DNA of 64,000 nucleotides from Amycolatopsis sp. 2-15 (GTDB lineage: Bacteria; Actinomycetota; Actinomycetes; Mycobacteriales; Pseudonocardiaceae): NCBI RefSeq assembly GCF_030285625.1, contig NZ_CP127294.1:6914001-6978000 (forward strand). Direction: 5' to 3'. Each line of letters starts with the position of its first letter. The first letter of the stretch is position 1. The position numbers were made by a program, and so were the translations under genes. Shown here one piece after another: positions 1 through 8,104 of this stretch. The notes beneath the pieces are model-generated. The model had not been told where the DNA came from. It saw nothing but the letters and a program-made list of their open reading frames with translations, and did not search any database.

Positions 1-103
1 TGCGGCCGGCGAGCGGGCGCCCCAGGGCAGCATGAGGACCGTCAACCAGGTCCGCGCGGTGCGTGGCGGCGTTCCACAGTGGATCCAAGCCCGGTGCGGG
101 TCC

Positions 104-133
104 TTGACACGCGCGGTTTTGCCCGACCATGCT
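104..133 (+). promoter_or_regulatory. possible sigma70-type promoter for the FUSC gene
   Basis: A perfect TTGACA lies at 104-109 and a weak -10-like CATGCT at 128-133, with an 18-base spacer. The ATG at 181 follows about 48 bases later, behind a GGGAGG ribosome binding site. The -10 is poor, so this is a weak call. Confidence 0.3.
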
Positions 134-180
134 CGCGTCCGGGCGTGGTGCCCCCTCGACGGTGGGAGGCACGGCGGGCC

Positions 181-2430
181 ATGACGGTTCTCGAGTGGCT
201 GCGAAGCCGGGACAACAACCTCTCGGCCCTGCGCCGCACGGGCCGGGCCGCGATCATCCTGCCGTCGCTGTTCGCGGTCGGGAACCTGGTGCTGGGCAAC
301 GCGCTGACGGGCCTGTTCGCGTCCGTCGGCTCGGTGGCGCTGCTGCTGTTCGTCGACTTCGGCGGGCCGATCCGCGACCGGGTGTTCGCGCAGGGCGCGC
401 TCGTGCTCGCCGGCGGTGTGCTGATCTCGCTGGGCACGCTGGTGTCGCGGGTCGTGTGGCTCGCGGCGGTGACCACGGTGGTGGTGGCGTTCGTGGTGCT
501 GTTCGCCGCCGTGGTGAGCTCCGTGATCGCGAGTGCCACGACGTCGTTGCTCGTGTCGTTCATCCTGCCCGCGACGCTGCCCGGCTCGCTCGCCACACTG
601 CCCGACCGGCTGCTGGGCTGGGGCATGGCGGGGGTTGTGTCGATGGCCGCCGTCGCCGTGCTGTGGCCCTCGCCGGTGCGCAACCCGCTGCGGCTCGCGA
701 CGGCGCGGGCGTGCGCGTTGCTGGCGCAGCGGCTGCGGACCGAGGTCGAGTGCGTGCGCTGCGGGTTCCTGCCGAACGTGGTGGCGCAGGTCGACGACGT
801 CGTCGCGGAGTCGAGTGCCGCCGTCGCCGCACTGCGGGACTCGTTCTTCGGCACGCCCTACCGGCCGACGGGGCTGACGACCTCGACACGCACGCTCGTG
901 CGGCTCATCGACGAGGTCGTGTGGCTCGAGGGGATTCTGGCGCGGATGCCCGTCGCCGAAGGCCACGGCGCCACGACGGCGGCGGTGTCGGAGGTCAAGC
1001 TGGCGGCCGCCGTGCTGCTGGACCACGGCGCGGGGCTGCTGAAGGTGGTGGCTTCGGCGCCCGACGACCTGATGGCCGAGCTCGCGCGGCTGCGGGACGC
1101 GCGCGGGGAGATGGAAGCCACCGCGACGTCCGCGTTGCCGGACCCGGACACGGCGGAGTTCGTGACGTCGCTCGAACCGAGCTTCCGCGCGCAGGAGATG
1201 AGCTTCGCGATCTCGGCGATCGCGCAGAACATCGAGCTGACCGTGGCGGCGCGGCGGCGGACCTGGTGGGAGCACCTGATCGGGCGGCGACCGGACGGCG
1301 CGGGTTCGGCGTTGTCGTCGGTGCAGGAACGGACGGGCGCGCACGTCGCGTGGAACTCGGTGACGCTGCACAACAGCCTGCGCGGCGGCATCGCGCTAGG
1401 GGCGGCCGTGCTCATCGCGGAGCTGACCGGGGTGGAGCACTCGTTCTGGGTCGCGTTCGGCACCATGGCCGTGCTGCGGTCCAACGCGCTGAGCACCGGC
1501 CAGAGCGCGGTGCGGGCGCTGCTCGGCACGGTCGCGGGGATCGTGGTCGGCAGCGTGCTGATCCTGCTGCTCGGCCACGACACGGCGGTGTTCTGGGCGC
1601 TGCTGCCGATCGCGGTGGTGTTCACGGGGCTCGCGCCCGCCGTGATCTCGTTCGCCGCCGGGCAGGCCGGGTTCACGGTCGTGCTGTTGCTGCTGTTCTC
1701 CCTCATCGCGCCGGCCGGGCTGCGGATCGGGCTGGTGCGGGTGGAGGACGTGGCGCTCGGGTGCGCGGTCAGCCTCGTGGTGGGGGTCGTGTTCTGGCCC
1801 CGCGGCGCCGCGGCCGAGCTGCGGCGCGCCGTCGCCGACGGCCTCGCCGAAAGCGCCCGCTACCTGCGCGGCGCCGTCGAGTACGGCGTGAGCCGCTGCG
1901 ACGCGCTCGTCCCCGCGACCATCGAGCCCGGCGACGAGAACCGCCGCGCCGCCGCCGCGGCCCGCCGCCTGGACGACGCGTTCCGCGTGTTCCTCACCGA
2001 GCGCGGCCCGAAGCACGTGCCTTTGGCCGACGTCGCCGCGATGATCACGGCGGTCGCGGTGCTCCGCTTGACCGCCGAGGCCGTGCTGGACCTGTGGCGC
2101 CGCGAGACGGGCGGCCCCGCCGGCGACCGCACCGCCGCTCGCGCCGAGGTCCTCGCCGCCGGCGACGAACTCGCCCACTGGTACGAAGCCACCGCCGACG
2201 CCCTCACCGGCCCCGGCGCCGTCCCGCCCGTGAAGTCCCGCGACCCGGCCGCCGACGCGCGCCTCCTGACGGCCGTCCACCGCGACCTCTCCGGCGACGA
2301 CCACCAGGGCACCGCGACCGCCGTGAAGATGATCTGGACCGCCGACCACCTCGACGCGGCCCGCCGCCTGCAGCCCACGCTGGTCGGCCCGGTGACGACG
2401 GCAGCGCGGCATTCGTCGTTGCTGAGCTGA
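181..2430 (+). CDS. FUSC family membrane protein (aromatic acid/toxin efflux type)
   Basis: A 749-residue membrane protein. Hydrophobic helices fill roughly residues 20-170, a soluble block follows to about 400, a second helix block covers about 405-550, and the C-terminus is again soluble. This duplicated membrane-soluble layout is that of the FUSC (fusaric acid resistance/aromatic carboxylic acid efflux) family, whose members are thought to export aromatic acids or toxic metabolites. The second membrane block contains the family-like stretch SFWVAFGTMAVLRSNAL. The ATG at 181 is preferred over an in-frame start at 79 because GGGAGG lies just upstream and the extra 34 residues look non-coding. 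It stands alone and is followed by a hairpin. The substrate cannot be told from sequence. Confidence 0.8.
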   Translation: MTVLEWLRSRDNNLSALRRTGRAAIILPSLFAVGNLVLGNALTGLFASVGSVALLLFVDFGGPIRDRVFAQGALVLAGGVLISLGTLVSRVVWLAAVTTVVVAFVVLFAAVVSSVIASATTSLLVSFILPATLPGSLATLPDRLLGWGMAGVVSMAAVAVLWPSPVRNPLRLATARACALLAQRLRTEVECVRCGFLPNVVAQVDDVVAESSAAVAALRDSFFGTPYRPTGLTTSTRTLVRLIDEVVWLEGILARMPVAEGHGATTAAVSEVKLAAAVLLDHGAGLLKVVASAPDDLMAELARLRDARGEMEATATSALPDPDTAEFVTSLEPSFRAQEMSFAISAIAQNIELTVAARRRTWWEHLIGRRPDGAGSALSSVQERTGAHVAWNSVTLHNSLRGGIALGAAVLIAELTGVEHSFWVAFGTMAVLRSNALSTGQSAVRALLGTVAGIVVGSVLILLLGHDTAVFWALLPIAVVFTGLAPAVISFAAGQAGFTVVLLLLFSLIAPAGLRIGLVRVEDVALGCAVSLVVGVVFWPRGAAAELRRAVADGLAESARYLRGAVEYGVSRCDALVPATIEPGDENRRAAAAARRLDDAFRVFLTERGPKHVPLADVAAMITAVAVLRLTAEAVLDLWRRETGGPAGDRTAARAEVLAAGDELAHWYEATADALTGPGAVPPVKSRDPAADARLLTAVHRDLSGDDHQGTATAVKMIWTADHLDAARRLQPTLVGPVTTAARHSSLLS

Positions 2431-2443
2431 GGAACAGCTTGGG

Positions 2444-2467
2444 GCGCTTTCAGGGGCGAGAAAGCGC
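2444..2467 (+). terminator. hairpin after the FUSC gene
   Basis: GCGCTTTC (2444-2451) and GAAAGCGC (2460-2467) form a perfect 8-bp stem with an 8-base loop, 13 bases after the stop. There is no clear T run. It is probably a terminator, possibly serving the converging DUF302 gene as well. Confidence 0.5.
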
Positions 2468-2594
2468 GCCGGCAACGCCGAAAGTTCCGCCCACACCACG
2501 GCAGGCAAAGCACTGCGCCAGTGGCGAGTGCCCTGCCCGCCGTCCAAGCGCATTCGCGCCGAGCCCGCGCAGAGCTCGGCGCTGCTGAAGACTG

Positions 2595-2993
2595 CTACTC
2601 CGTCGCCTTCCCCACGAGCGTCACGAGCCCCTTGCCCAACGCCGCTACCGCGGCCGCGCTGGCGTCGCCGAGGTTGTGGCGCTCGGCGAGCCACGTGGCG
2701 TCGTTGTAGGTGACGTGTACCGCGCCCTGGTCGTCTTCCCAGGCGAGCACCTTCAGGGGCAGGTCGAGGCCGCTCGTGGGGCCGTCGGCGAGCAGCGGGG
2801 TACCGCCGCGGCCGTGGCCGAACACCAGCAGCTGCATGGGCCGCAGCTCGAGGCCCGCGGCGACCGCGTTGGCCGCGTGGTCGATGCGTGCGAACACGAC
2901 CAGCCCCGCGTTCTCGGCCAGCTCCACGAGCCGGTCCACGGTCTCCCCCACCGGTCGGCTGCTCGCGACCGTCACCAGGCCTTCTCCTGCCAT
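2595..2993 (-). CDS. DUF302 domain protein
   Basis: A 132-residue protein with no signal or membrane segment. Its hallmarks are an N-terminal S-x-x-x-V-x-E-T-V-D-R-L segment, the central FARIDHA, the LLVFG strand and a C-terminal YNDATWLAERHNL motif. Together they give the compact alpha-beta DUF302 fold. The family's biochemical role is not established; members often occur with redox or detoxification genes. The start at 2993 was chosen because the longer frame upstream (to 3500) lies opposite the LLM gene and lacks family features. The gene is divergent from the LLM pair, with about 160 bases between them. Confidence 0.75.
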   Translation of the reverse strand: MAGEGLVTVASSRPVGETVDRLVELAENAGLVVFARIDHAANAVAAGLELRPMQLLVFGHGRGGTPLLADGPTSGLDLPLKVLAWEDDQGAVHVTYNDATWLAERHNLGDASAAAVAALGKGLVTLVGKATE

Positions 2994-3156
2994 CACCACT
3001 CCCTCGTCCACTCCGGGTTCCGCGTGGACGCTACTCCACGGCGTTATTCCCGATCGGGCGGGAAAACCCCGGCTTTCCCAATGGCTGGTTCCGGCTGCCG
3101 CACCCGCGTATCCCGGCGCACACTGCGAAGGCAGGCCGAGCGGAAAGGACGCGCAC

Positions 3157-4278
3157 ATGGCAGGTGGACCCTTGCTCGCCGTCGCCCTGGAGGGGGCCGG
3201 CTGGCACCCGGCGGCGTGGCGGGAGCCGGCGGCACGGCCGGCCGAGCTGCTCACCGCCGGGTACTGGACCGACCTGGTGCAGGAGGCCGAAGCGGCGAAG
3301 CTGGATTTCGTCACCTTCGAGGACTTCCTGTCTCTGCGCACCGACGCCCGCGGCCCGTTCGAGGACCGCGCCGACGTCGTCCAGGGCCGGCTCGACGCGG
3401 TGCTCATCGCGTCGCGGGTCGCGCCGCTGACCTCGCGCATCGGCCTGGTGCCGACGGCCGTGGTCACCCACACGGAGCCGTTCCACCTGTCGAAGGCCAT
3501 TGCGACGCTCGACTACATCAGCGGTGGCCGCGCGGGCGTGCGCGTGCAGGTGTCGCGCCACGAGGAGGAGTACCGCAACTTCGGCCGTCGCGAACCGGCC
3601 GACGCCGCGGAGCTGTTCGACGAGGCCGCGGACTACGTCGAGGTGCTGCGCCGGCTCTGGGACAGCTGGGAGGACGACGCGGAGATCCGCGACGTCGCCA
3701 CCGGCCGGTTCGTCGACCGCGAGAAACTGCACTACATCGACTTCGAGGGCCGCTGGTTCTCGGTGAAGGGCCCGTCGATCACCCCGCGGCCGCCGCAGGG
3801 CCAGCCGCCCGTCGCCGCCCTGGCGCACAACGACCGGGCCTACCGGCTGGCCGGCCAAGCCGCCGACCTGGTGTACGTGACGCCGCGGGACCGGGCAGAC
3901 GTCGCGAAGATCCGCGCCGCCGTGGACGAGCGGCTGCGGGTCTTCGCCGACCTCGTGGTGTTCCTCGACGACAAGCCGGGCGCCGCCGCCGACCGCAAGG
4001 CGCGCCTCGACGACGTCGCGGGCGCCGAGTACAGCTCCGACGCGCACGTGTTCACCGGCACGCCCGCCGAGCTCGCCGACCTGCTGCTCGACTGGCACGC
4101 CGCCGGACTGACCGGCTTCCGCCTGCGCCCAGGCGCGCTGCCCGACGACCTCACCGCCGTCACGCGCGGGCTCGTGCCCGAGCTGCGTGGGCGCGGCGCC
4201 TTCCGCCACGACTACGCAGCCGCCACGCTGCGGGGCCGGCTCGGCCTGCCCCGCCCCGCGAACCGCTACGCCGCCTGA
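3157..4278 (+). CDS. LLM class flavin-dependent oxidoreductase (NtaA/SnaA-like)
   Basis: A 373-residue luciferase-like monooxygenase. The N-terminus has the strand-helix pattern with TFEDFLSL, and the middle has the family segment ATLDYISGGRAGVRVQVS, where NtaA/SnaA/DszA-type enzymes contact the flavin phosphate. The C-terminus ends in the usual ELRGRGAFRHDYAAATLR signature. Such enzymes use FMNH2 from a separate reductase to oxidise small molecules, often amines, sulfur compounds or nitriloacetate-like chelates. The ATG at 3157 has GGAAAGGA before it; the long in-frame extension upstream overlaps the divergent DUF302 gene. It is followed after 11 bases by a second LLM gene, so the two form one operon and may act on the same compound. 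Confidence 0.8.
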   Translation: MAGGPLLAVALEGAGWHPAAWREPAARPAELLTAGYWTDLVQEAEAAKLDFVTFEDFLSLRTDARGPFEDRADVVQGRLDAVLIASRVAPLTSRIGLVPTAVVTHTEPFHLSKAIATLDYISGGRAGVRVQVSRHEEEYRNFGRREPADAAELFDEAADYVEVLRRLWDSWEDDAEIRDVATGRFVDREKLHYIDFEGRWFSVKGPSITPRPPQGQPPVAALAHNDRAYRLAGQAADLVYVTPRDRADVAKIRAAVDERLRVFADLVVFLDDKPGAAADRKARLDDVAGAEYSSDAHVFTGTPAELADLLLDWHAAGLTGFRLRPGALPDDLTAVTRGLVPELRGRGAFRHDYAAATLRGRLGLPRPANRYAA

Positions 4279-4289
4279 GGAGGGACCCG

Positions 4290-5630
4290 ATGACCGAGCC
4301 GAAGCAGATCCACCTCGCGGCGCACTTCCCGGGCGTCAACAACACCACCGTGTGGAGCGACCCGGAGGCGGGCAGCCACATCGAGTTCAGCTCGTTCGTG
4401 AAACTCGCGCAGACGGCCGAGCGCGCCAAGTTCGACTTCTTCTTCCTCGCCGAAGGCCTGCGGCTGCGCGAGCAGAACGGCCTCATCTACGACCTCGACG
4501 TCGTCGGGCGCCCCGACACGTTCACGGTCCTCTCGGCGCTGGCCGCGGTCACCGAGCGGCTGGGGCTCGCGGGCACGATCAACTCGACGTTCAACGAGCC
4601 GCTCGAGGTGGCGCGCCAGTTCGCGTCGCTCGACCACCTCTCGGCCGGGCGCGCGGCGTGGAACGTCGTGACGTCGTGGGACGCCTTCACCGGCGAGAAC
4701 TTCCGCCGCGGCGGCTTCCTCCCGCAGGACCAGCGGTACTCGCGCGCCGAGACGTTCCTGCGCACGGCCTGGGAGCTGTTCGACTCCTGGCGCGGCGACG
4801 AGGTCGTCGCCGACAAGGCGAGCGGCCGCTTCCTGTCCGACGCCCACGCGGGCGCGTTCTCCCACCACGACCGGCACTTCACCATCGACGGCCGGTTCCC
4901 CGTGCCGCGCGGGCCGCAGGGCCGGCCGGTCACCATCCAGGCCGGCGACTCCGACGAGGGCCGCGAGTTCGCCGCCGCCACGGCCGACGCCATCTTCAGC
5001 CGCTACGGCACGCTCGAAACCGGCCAGCCGTTCTACCGCGACGTCAAGGGCCGCCTCAAGAAGTACGGCCGCACGCCCGACCAGCTCGTGATCATGCCCG
5101 CCGCGACGTTCGCCCTCGGCGACAGCGACGCCGACGCCCACGAAAAGGCCCACGAGGTGCGGCTGCAGCAGGTCAGCGAGCAGACAGCGATCAAGTTCCT
5201 CGAACAGCTGTGGAACACCGACCTGTCCGAGCACGACCCGAACGGCCCGCTGCCCGACTTCGACCCCGTCGTCGGCGAGGACCTGATCTCGAAGGGCCGC
5301 GCCAGCGTGCGGATGTACCGCGACCCGCTGGCCACGGCCAAGGAGTGGCGCCAGCTCGCGGAGGCCAAGAACCTGACCGCGCGGGAAGTCGTCATCGAGG
5401 TCACCGGGCGCCAGACCTTCATCGGCTCCCCGACGACCGTCGCGACCGCCATCAACGACCTCGTGCAGAACGACGCCGCCGACGGCTTCATCCTCGTGCC
5501 GCACGTGACGCCGGGCGGGCTCGACGAGTTCGCCGACACCGTGGTGCCGCTGTTGCAGGACCGCGGCGTGTTCCGGACGGAGTACGCGGGGACGACGCTG
5601 CGGGACCACCTGGGGCTTTCGCAGCCCTGA
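4290..5630 (+). CDS. NtaA/SnaA/DszA family FMNH2-dependent monooxygenase
   Basis: A 446-residue enzyme with textbook family features: the N-terminal HLAAHFPGVNNTTVW region, FAEGLRLR, the flavin-binding SLDHLSAGRAAWNVVTSWD, and the late VPHVTPGGLDEF segment ending in RTEYAGTTLRDHLGL. Length matches nitrilotriacetate monooxygenase A and pristinamycin IIA synthase A types. A GAGGAGGGA ribosome site sits 6 bases before the ATG. No flavin reductase is encoded nearby in this operon; the reductase at 53.8 kb is of another class. The true substrate is unknown. Confidence 0.85.
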   Translation: MTEPKQIHLAAHFPGVNNTTVWSDPEAGSHIEFSSFVKLAQTAERAKFDFFFLAEGLRLREQNGLIYDLDVVGRPDTFTVLSALAAVTERLGLAGTINSTFNEPLEVARQFASLDHLSAGRAAWNVVTSWDAFTGENFRRGGFLPQDQRYSRAETFLRTAWELFDSWRGDEVVADKASGRFLSDAHAGAFSHHDRHFTIDGRFPVPRGPQGRPVTIQAGDSDEGREFAAATADAIFSRYGTLETGQPFYRDVKGRLKKYGRTPDQLVIMPAATFALGDSDADAHEKAHEVRLQQVSEQTAIKFLEQLWNTDLSEHDPNGPLPDFDPVVGEDLISKGRASVRMYRDPLATAKEWRQLAEAKNLTAREVVIEVTGRQTFIGSPTTVATAINDLVQNDAADGFILVPHVTPGGLDEFADTVVPLLQDRGVFRTEYAGTTLRDHLGLSQP

Positions 5631-5638
5631 GGTGGCAG

Positions 5639-5664
5639 GTGTGCCGGCGGCTCCAGCCGGGTAA
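5639..5664 (+). promoter_or_regulatory. GGGTA-type (sigmaB/sigmaF-like) promoter for udgX
   Basis: GTGTG (5639-5643), a 15-base spacer, then GGGTAA (5659-5664). The ATG begins exactly 9 bases after the hexamer, and no Shine-Dalgarno sequence fits, so the message may be leaderless or nearly so. The pattern resembles the actinobacterial stress sigma consensus (G-T-T-T, 14-16 bases, GGGTAT). The same geometry recurs at 6297 and 11214. Confidence 0.5.
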
Positions 5665-5673
5665 CCGGCCGCC

Positions 5674-6300
5674 ATGCCGACGAGCCACGCGGACGGCGCC
5701 GCACCGCCCGACACCGCCGACCTCACCCGCCTGCGACGGGCGGCTGCGGACTGCACGGGGTGCGGGCTGTACCGCGCCGCCACGCAGACCATTTTCGGCG
5801 AGGGGCCGCGCCGGTCCGAGGTCCTGGTCGCCGGGGAGCAACCCGGTGACCAGGAAGACCGGCAGGGCAAGCCCTTCGTCGGCCCGGCGGGCAGGCTCCT
5901 CGACGAGGCGCTCGCCGAAGCCGGGTTCGACCGTGAAGCCATGTACGTCACCAATGTGGTGAAGCACTTCAAGTTCACCGAACGCGGCAAGCGGCGGATC
6001 CACGAGAAGCCTTCGCGCGCTGAGGTCGTCGCCTGCCGGCCCTGGCTGGTCGGCGAGCTGCGCGCCGTGCGGCCGCGGCTGCTGCTCCTGTTGGGCGCCA
6101 CCGCGGCCCAGTCGGTGTACGGCACGGCCTTCCGCATCACCCGGCGGCGCGGCGAGCCGATGGCGCCGCCCGAGGAGTTCGCCGGTCTCTTCGACATCGG
6201 CGTCGCGACCGTGCACCCCTCGTCCGTCCTGCGCGCCCCCGACCGCGAGACGGCGCGGGCCGAGTTCATCGCGGATCTGCGGGCCGCCCGGGAGAAGTGA
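5674..6300 (+). CDS. udgX: UdgX-type uracil-DNA glycosylase
   Basis: A 208-residue enzyme of the uracil-DNA glycosylase superfamily. It has the UdgX-specific KRRIH loop (residues 106-110), whose histidine (His110 here) in Mycobacterium smegmatis UdgX forms a covalent bond with the abasic sugar after uracil release. The uracil-pocket motif GEQPGDQED (54-62) and the C-terminal HPSS motif (181-184) are intact. Cys27, Cys30 and Cys121 are candidate iron-sulfur ligands; the position that is Cys in family 4 enzymes (VKC) is His98 here, as I recall from UdgX. Length matches UdgX (about 209). A family 4 enzyme would lack the KRRIH loop. It probably has its own stress-type promoter. Confidence 0.92.
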   Translation: MPTSHADGAAPPDTADLTRLRRAAADCTGCGLYRAATQTIFGEGPRRSEVLVAGEQPGDQEDRQGKPFVGPAGRLLDEALAEAGFDREAMYVTNVVKHFKFTERGKRRIHEKPSRAEVVACRPWLVGELRAVRPRLLLLLGATAAQSVYGTAFRITRRRGEPMAPPEEFAGLFDIGVATVHPSSVLRAPDRETARAEFIADLRAAREK

Positions 6301-6322
6301 GAACCGCCGCCCGACCGGGTAG
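6297..6322 (+). promoter_or_regulatory. GGGTA-type promoter for the flavoprotein at 6332
   Basis: GTGAG (6297-6301, overlapping the udgX stop), a 15-base spacer, GGGTAG (6317-6322), then exactly 9 bases to the ATG. Same spacing as before udgX and DUF4235, although here GAGGG upstream of the ATG could also serve as a weak ribosome site. Confidence 0.45.
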
Positions 6323-6331
6323 CCGAGGGCC

Positions 6332-7480
6332 ATGACAGACGAAACACTGGTCGTGATCGGCAGTGGCCCGGCGGGGGTGTCCGCCGCCCGGGCGTACCGC
6401 GAAGCAGGCGGAAAGGGCCGTGTGCGGCTGTTTTCCGCTGATCCAGCCCTGCCGTATGCCCGGCCGCCGTTGTCGAAGGGCTTCCTCCGCGGCGAATCCG
6501 GTGAGCCGGACCTCGCGCTCGAAGGCCCGGGAGACGACGTCGAACTGAGCCTCGACGACCGCGTCACCGCGCTCGGTGAGCGCGAGATCCGGACGGCTTC
6601 CGGGGCCGTGCACGGGTTCACGCAGTGCGTCCTGGCCACCGGCGCCGAACCGGCCCGGCCGCCGGTGCCGGGAGCCGACCATCCGGAGGTCCGCTGCCTG
6701 CGTTCCCTGAGCAGTTCCCGGGAATTGCGGTCGGCGGCCGAAGGTGCCCGCAGCGCCGTCGTGGTCGGCGCCGGGTTCATCGGGTGTGAGGCGGCGGTCT
6801 CGTTGGCCCGCCTCGGACTTCAGGTCACGGTGCTGTGCGCCGACTCCGTGCCGCAGGAGCGGCGGCTCGGGCGCGACGCCGGCGAGCTCATCCTGCACTG
6901 GCTCGAAGCCGAGGGTGCCAGCGTGCTGCGCGGAACCCGGCTCGACGCGGTGAGCGAGGGCCACCGCGTCCACACCGACCTGGGCCCGGCGCTCGACACC
7001 GACGTGGTGCTGCTGGCCACCGGAATCCGGCCGCGGATCGCGCTCGCCGAGAAAGCCGGCCTGGCGGTGGAGAACGGCCGCGTGCGCACCGACGAGCACC
7101 TGCGTACCAGCCGCCCGGACGTCTACGCGGCGGGCGACCTCGCGTTCGCCCACAACCCCGCCGCCGGGCGCGCGCTCGCGGTCGAGCACTGGGGTGAAGG
7201 CCTCGCGATGGGTGAGATCGCGGGCCGTTCGGCCGCCGGCGAAGACGCCTCGTGGGACGCGGTTCCCGGTTTCTGGTCGGAAATCGGCGACGAGGTGCTC
7301 AAGTACGCCGCGTGGGGCGACGGCTTCGCCGCCGCGCGGCCGGTTTCCCGCGACGGCGGCTTCACGGTCTGGTACGAGCGCGACGGCGAGGCGGTCGGCG
7401 TCCTCACCCACAACGCCGACGAGGACTACGAACGCGGCAGCGACCTGATCCGCAACCACCGGCCAGTGCCACCGCGCTGA
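6332..7480 (+). CDS. FAD/NAD(P)-dependent oxidoreductase (ferredoxin reductase-like)
   Basis: A 382-residue two-dinucleotide-fold flavoprotein. An FAD-binding G-x-G-x-x-G lies at the N-terminus (IGSGPAG, about residues 9-15), then LPYARPPLSKGFLRG, typical of rubredoxin/ferredoxin reductases of the BphA4 type. The NAD(P) motif VVGAGFIGCEAA is in the middle and DVYAAGDLA marks the second FAD contact. The short C-terminal domain resembles the reductase C-domain of this family. It would pass electrons from NAD(P)H to a ferredoxin or similar carrier, but no ferredoxin gene lies beside it. It follows udgX by 31 bases. Confidence 0.8.
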   Translation: MTDETLVVIGSGPAGVSAARAYREAGGKGRVRLFSADPALPYARPPLSKGFLRGESGEPDLALEGPGDDVELSLDDRVTALGEREIRTASGAVHGFTQCVLATGAEPARPPVPGADHPEVRCLRSLSSSRELRSAAEGARSAVVVGAGFIGCEAAVSLARLGLQVTVLCADSVPQERRLGRDAGELILHWLEAEGASVLRGTRLDAVSEGHRVHTDLGPALDTDVVLLATGIRPRIALAEKAGLAVENGRVRTDEHLRTSRPDVYAAGDLAFAHNPAAGRALAVEHWGEGLAMGEIAGRSAAGEDASWDAVPGFWSEIGDEVLKYAAWGDGFAAARPVSRDGGFTVWYERDGEAVGVLTHNADEDYERGSDLIRNHRPVPPR

Positions 7481-7514
7481 CGTCTCCCGAACTCACGAGA
7501 AATGACCTCCGCAG

Positions 7515-7540
7515 CTTTGGAATCGCCTCGGCGGGGGTAC
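7515..7540 (+). promoter_or_regulatory. GGGTAC promoter-like element before the SDR pseudogene
   Basis: CTTT (7515-7518), a 16-base spacer and GGGTAC (7535-7540), 36 bases upstream of the ATG at 7577. It fits the stress-sigma pattern less exactly than the others. The gene it would serve has decayed. Confidence 0.35.
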
Positions 7541-7576
7541 CCGCGGATCGCAACCCCCGACCGCACAGGAGATCGC

Positions 7577-8100
7577 ATGTCGGACGAGCAACGCCCGCAG
7601 CAGCAGGAGCCACCCGGCGTCACCGAGGAGATGGAACCGCTCGCCGGAGGATCTGACCGACGAGCAGTGGCTGCGCGCGCTCGACGTGAACATGCACGGC
7701 TACTTCCGCGCGACCGCCGCGGGCCGGCCCACCTGGTCGATTGGCCGGCGATCGTCAACACCGGCTCCGTGAACGGCCTGCGGGGCGACAAGTCCCTCGT
7801 CGACTACTCCGCCACCAAGGGCGCGATCCACGCGTGGACCTACTCGATGGCCCAGGCGTGGCCGAGCGCGGGACCCGCGTCGACTGCGTGGCGCCGGATC
7901 CGGTGTGGACACCGGTGATCCCCTCGATGTTCCCGCCGGAGAAGGCCGAGACATTCGGTTCGCAGGCGCCCTTCGGCCGCGCCGCGCACCCGGGCGAGCT
8001 CGCGCCCTCCTAAGTCATCCTCGCCGCCGAGCGCCATTCCTCGTACTACAGCGGCGAAACCACTCCCGGCCGATCCCCGTCCCTGCGGCAGACAGGAATC
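7577..8100 (+). pseudogene. decayed SDR oxidoreductase (general-stress type)
   Basis: The ATG has a good AGGAG site and starts a typical stress-SDR leader (MSDEQRPQQQEPPGVTEEMEP). The sequence then jumps straight to the mid-protein segment LTDEQWLRALDVNMHGYF, so the nucleotide-binding half is deleted (about 350 bases, judged from family length). Two further frame changes follow: one before IVNTGSVNGLRGDKSLVDYSATKGAIHAW, which carries the catalytic Y-x-x-x-K, and one before GTRVDCVAPDPVWTPVIPS. A stop interrupts the end just before the usual AAERHSSYYSGE tail. The relatives are glucose/ribitol-dehydrogenase-like general stress proteins. It is not functional as read. Confidence 0.8.
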
Positions 8101-8104
8101 CTCG

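Noticed and set aside
1..78. Possible divergent gene start at 33 on the minus strand
   Set aside because: Only 11 codons are visible before the window edge, without a convincing ribosome site, so it cannot be supported.
129..2588. Long second-frame ORF across the FUSC gene
   Set aside because: Arg/Gly/Ala-rich shadow frame typical of high GC; no ribosome site or family features, whereas the 181 frame has membrane helices.
4187..6347. Long open frames on both strands over the NtaA-like and udgX genes
   Set aside because: Arg-rich or Val/Gly-rich shadow translations; they overlap well-identified genes.
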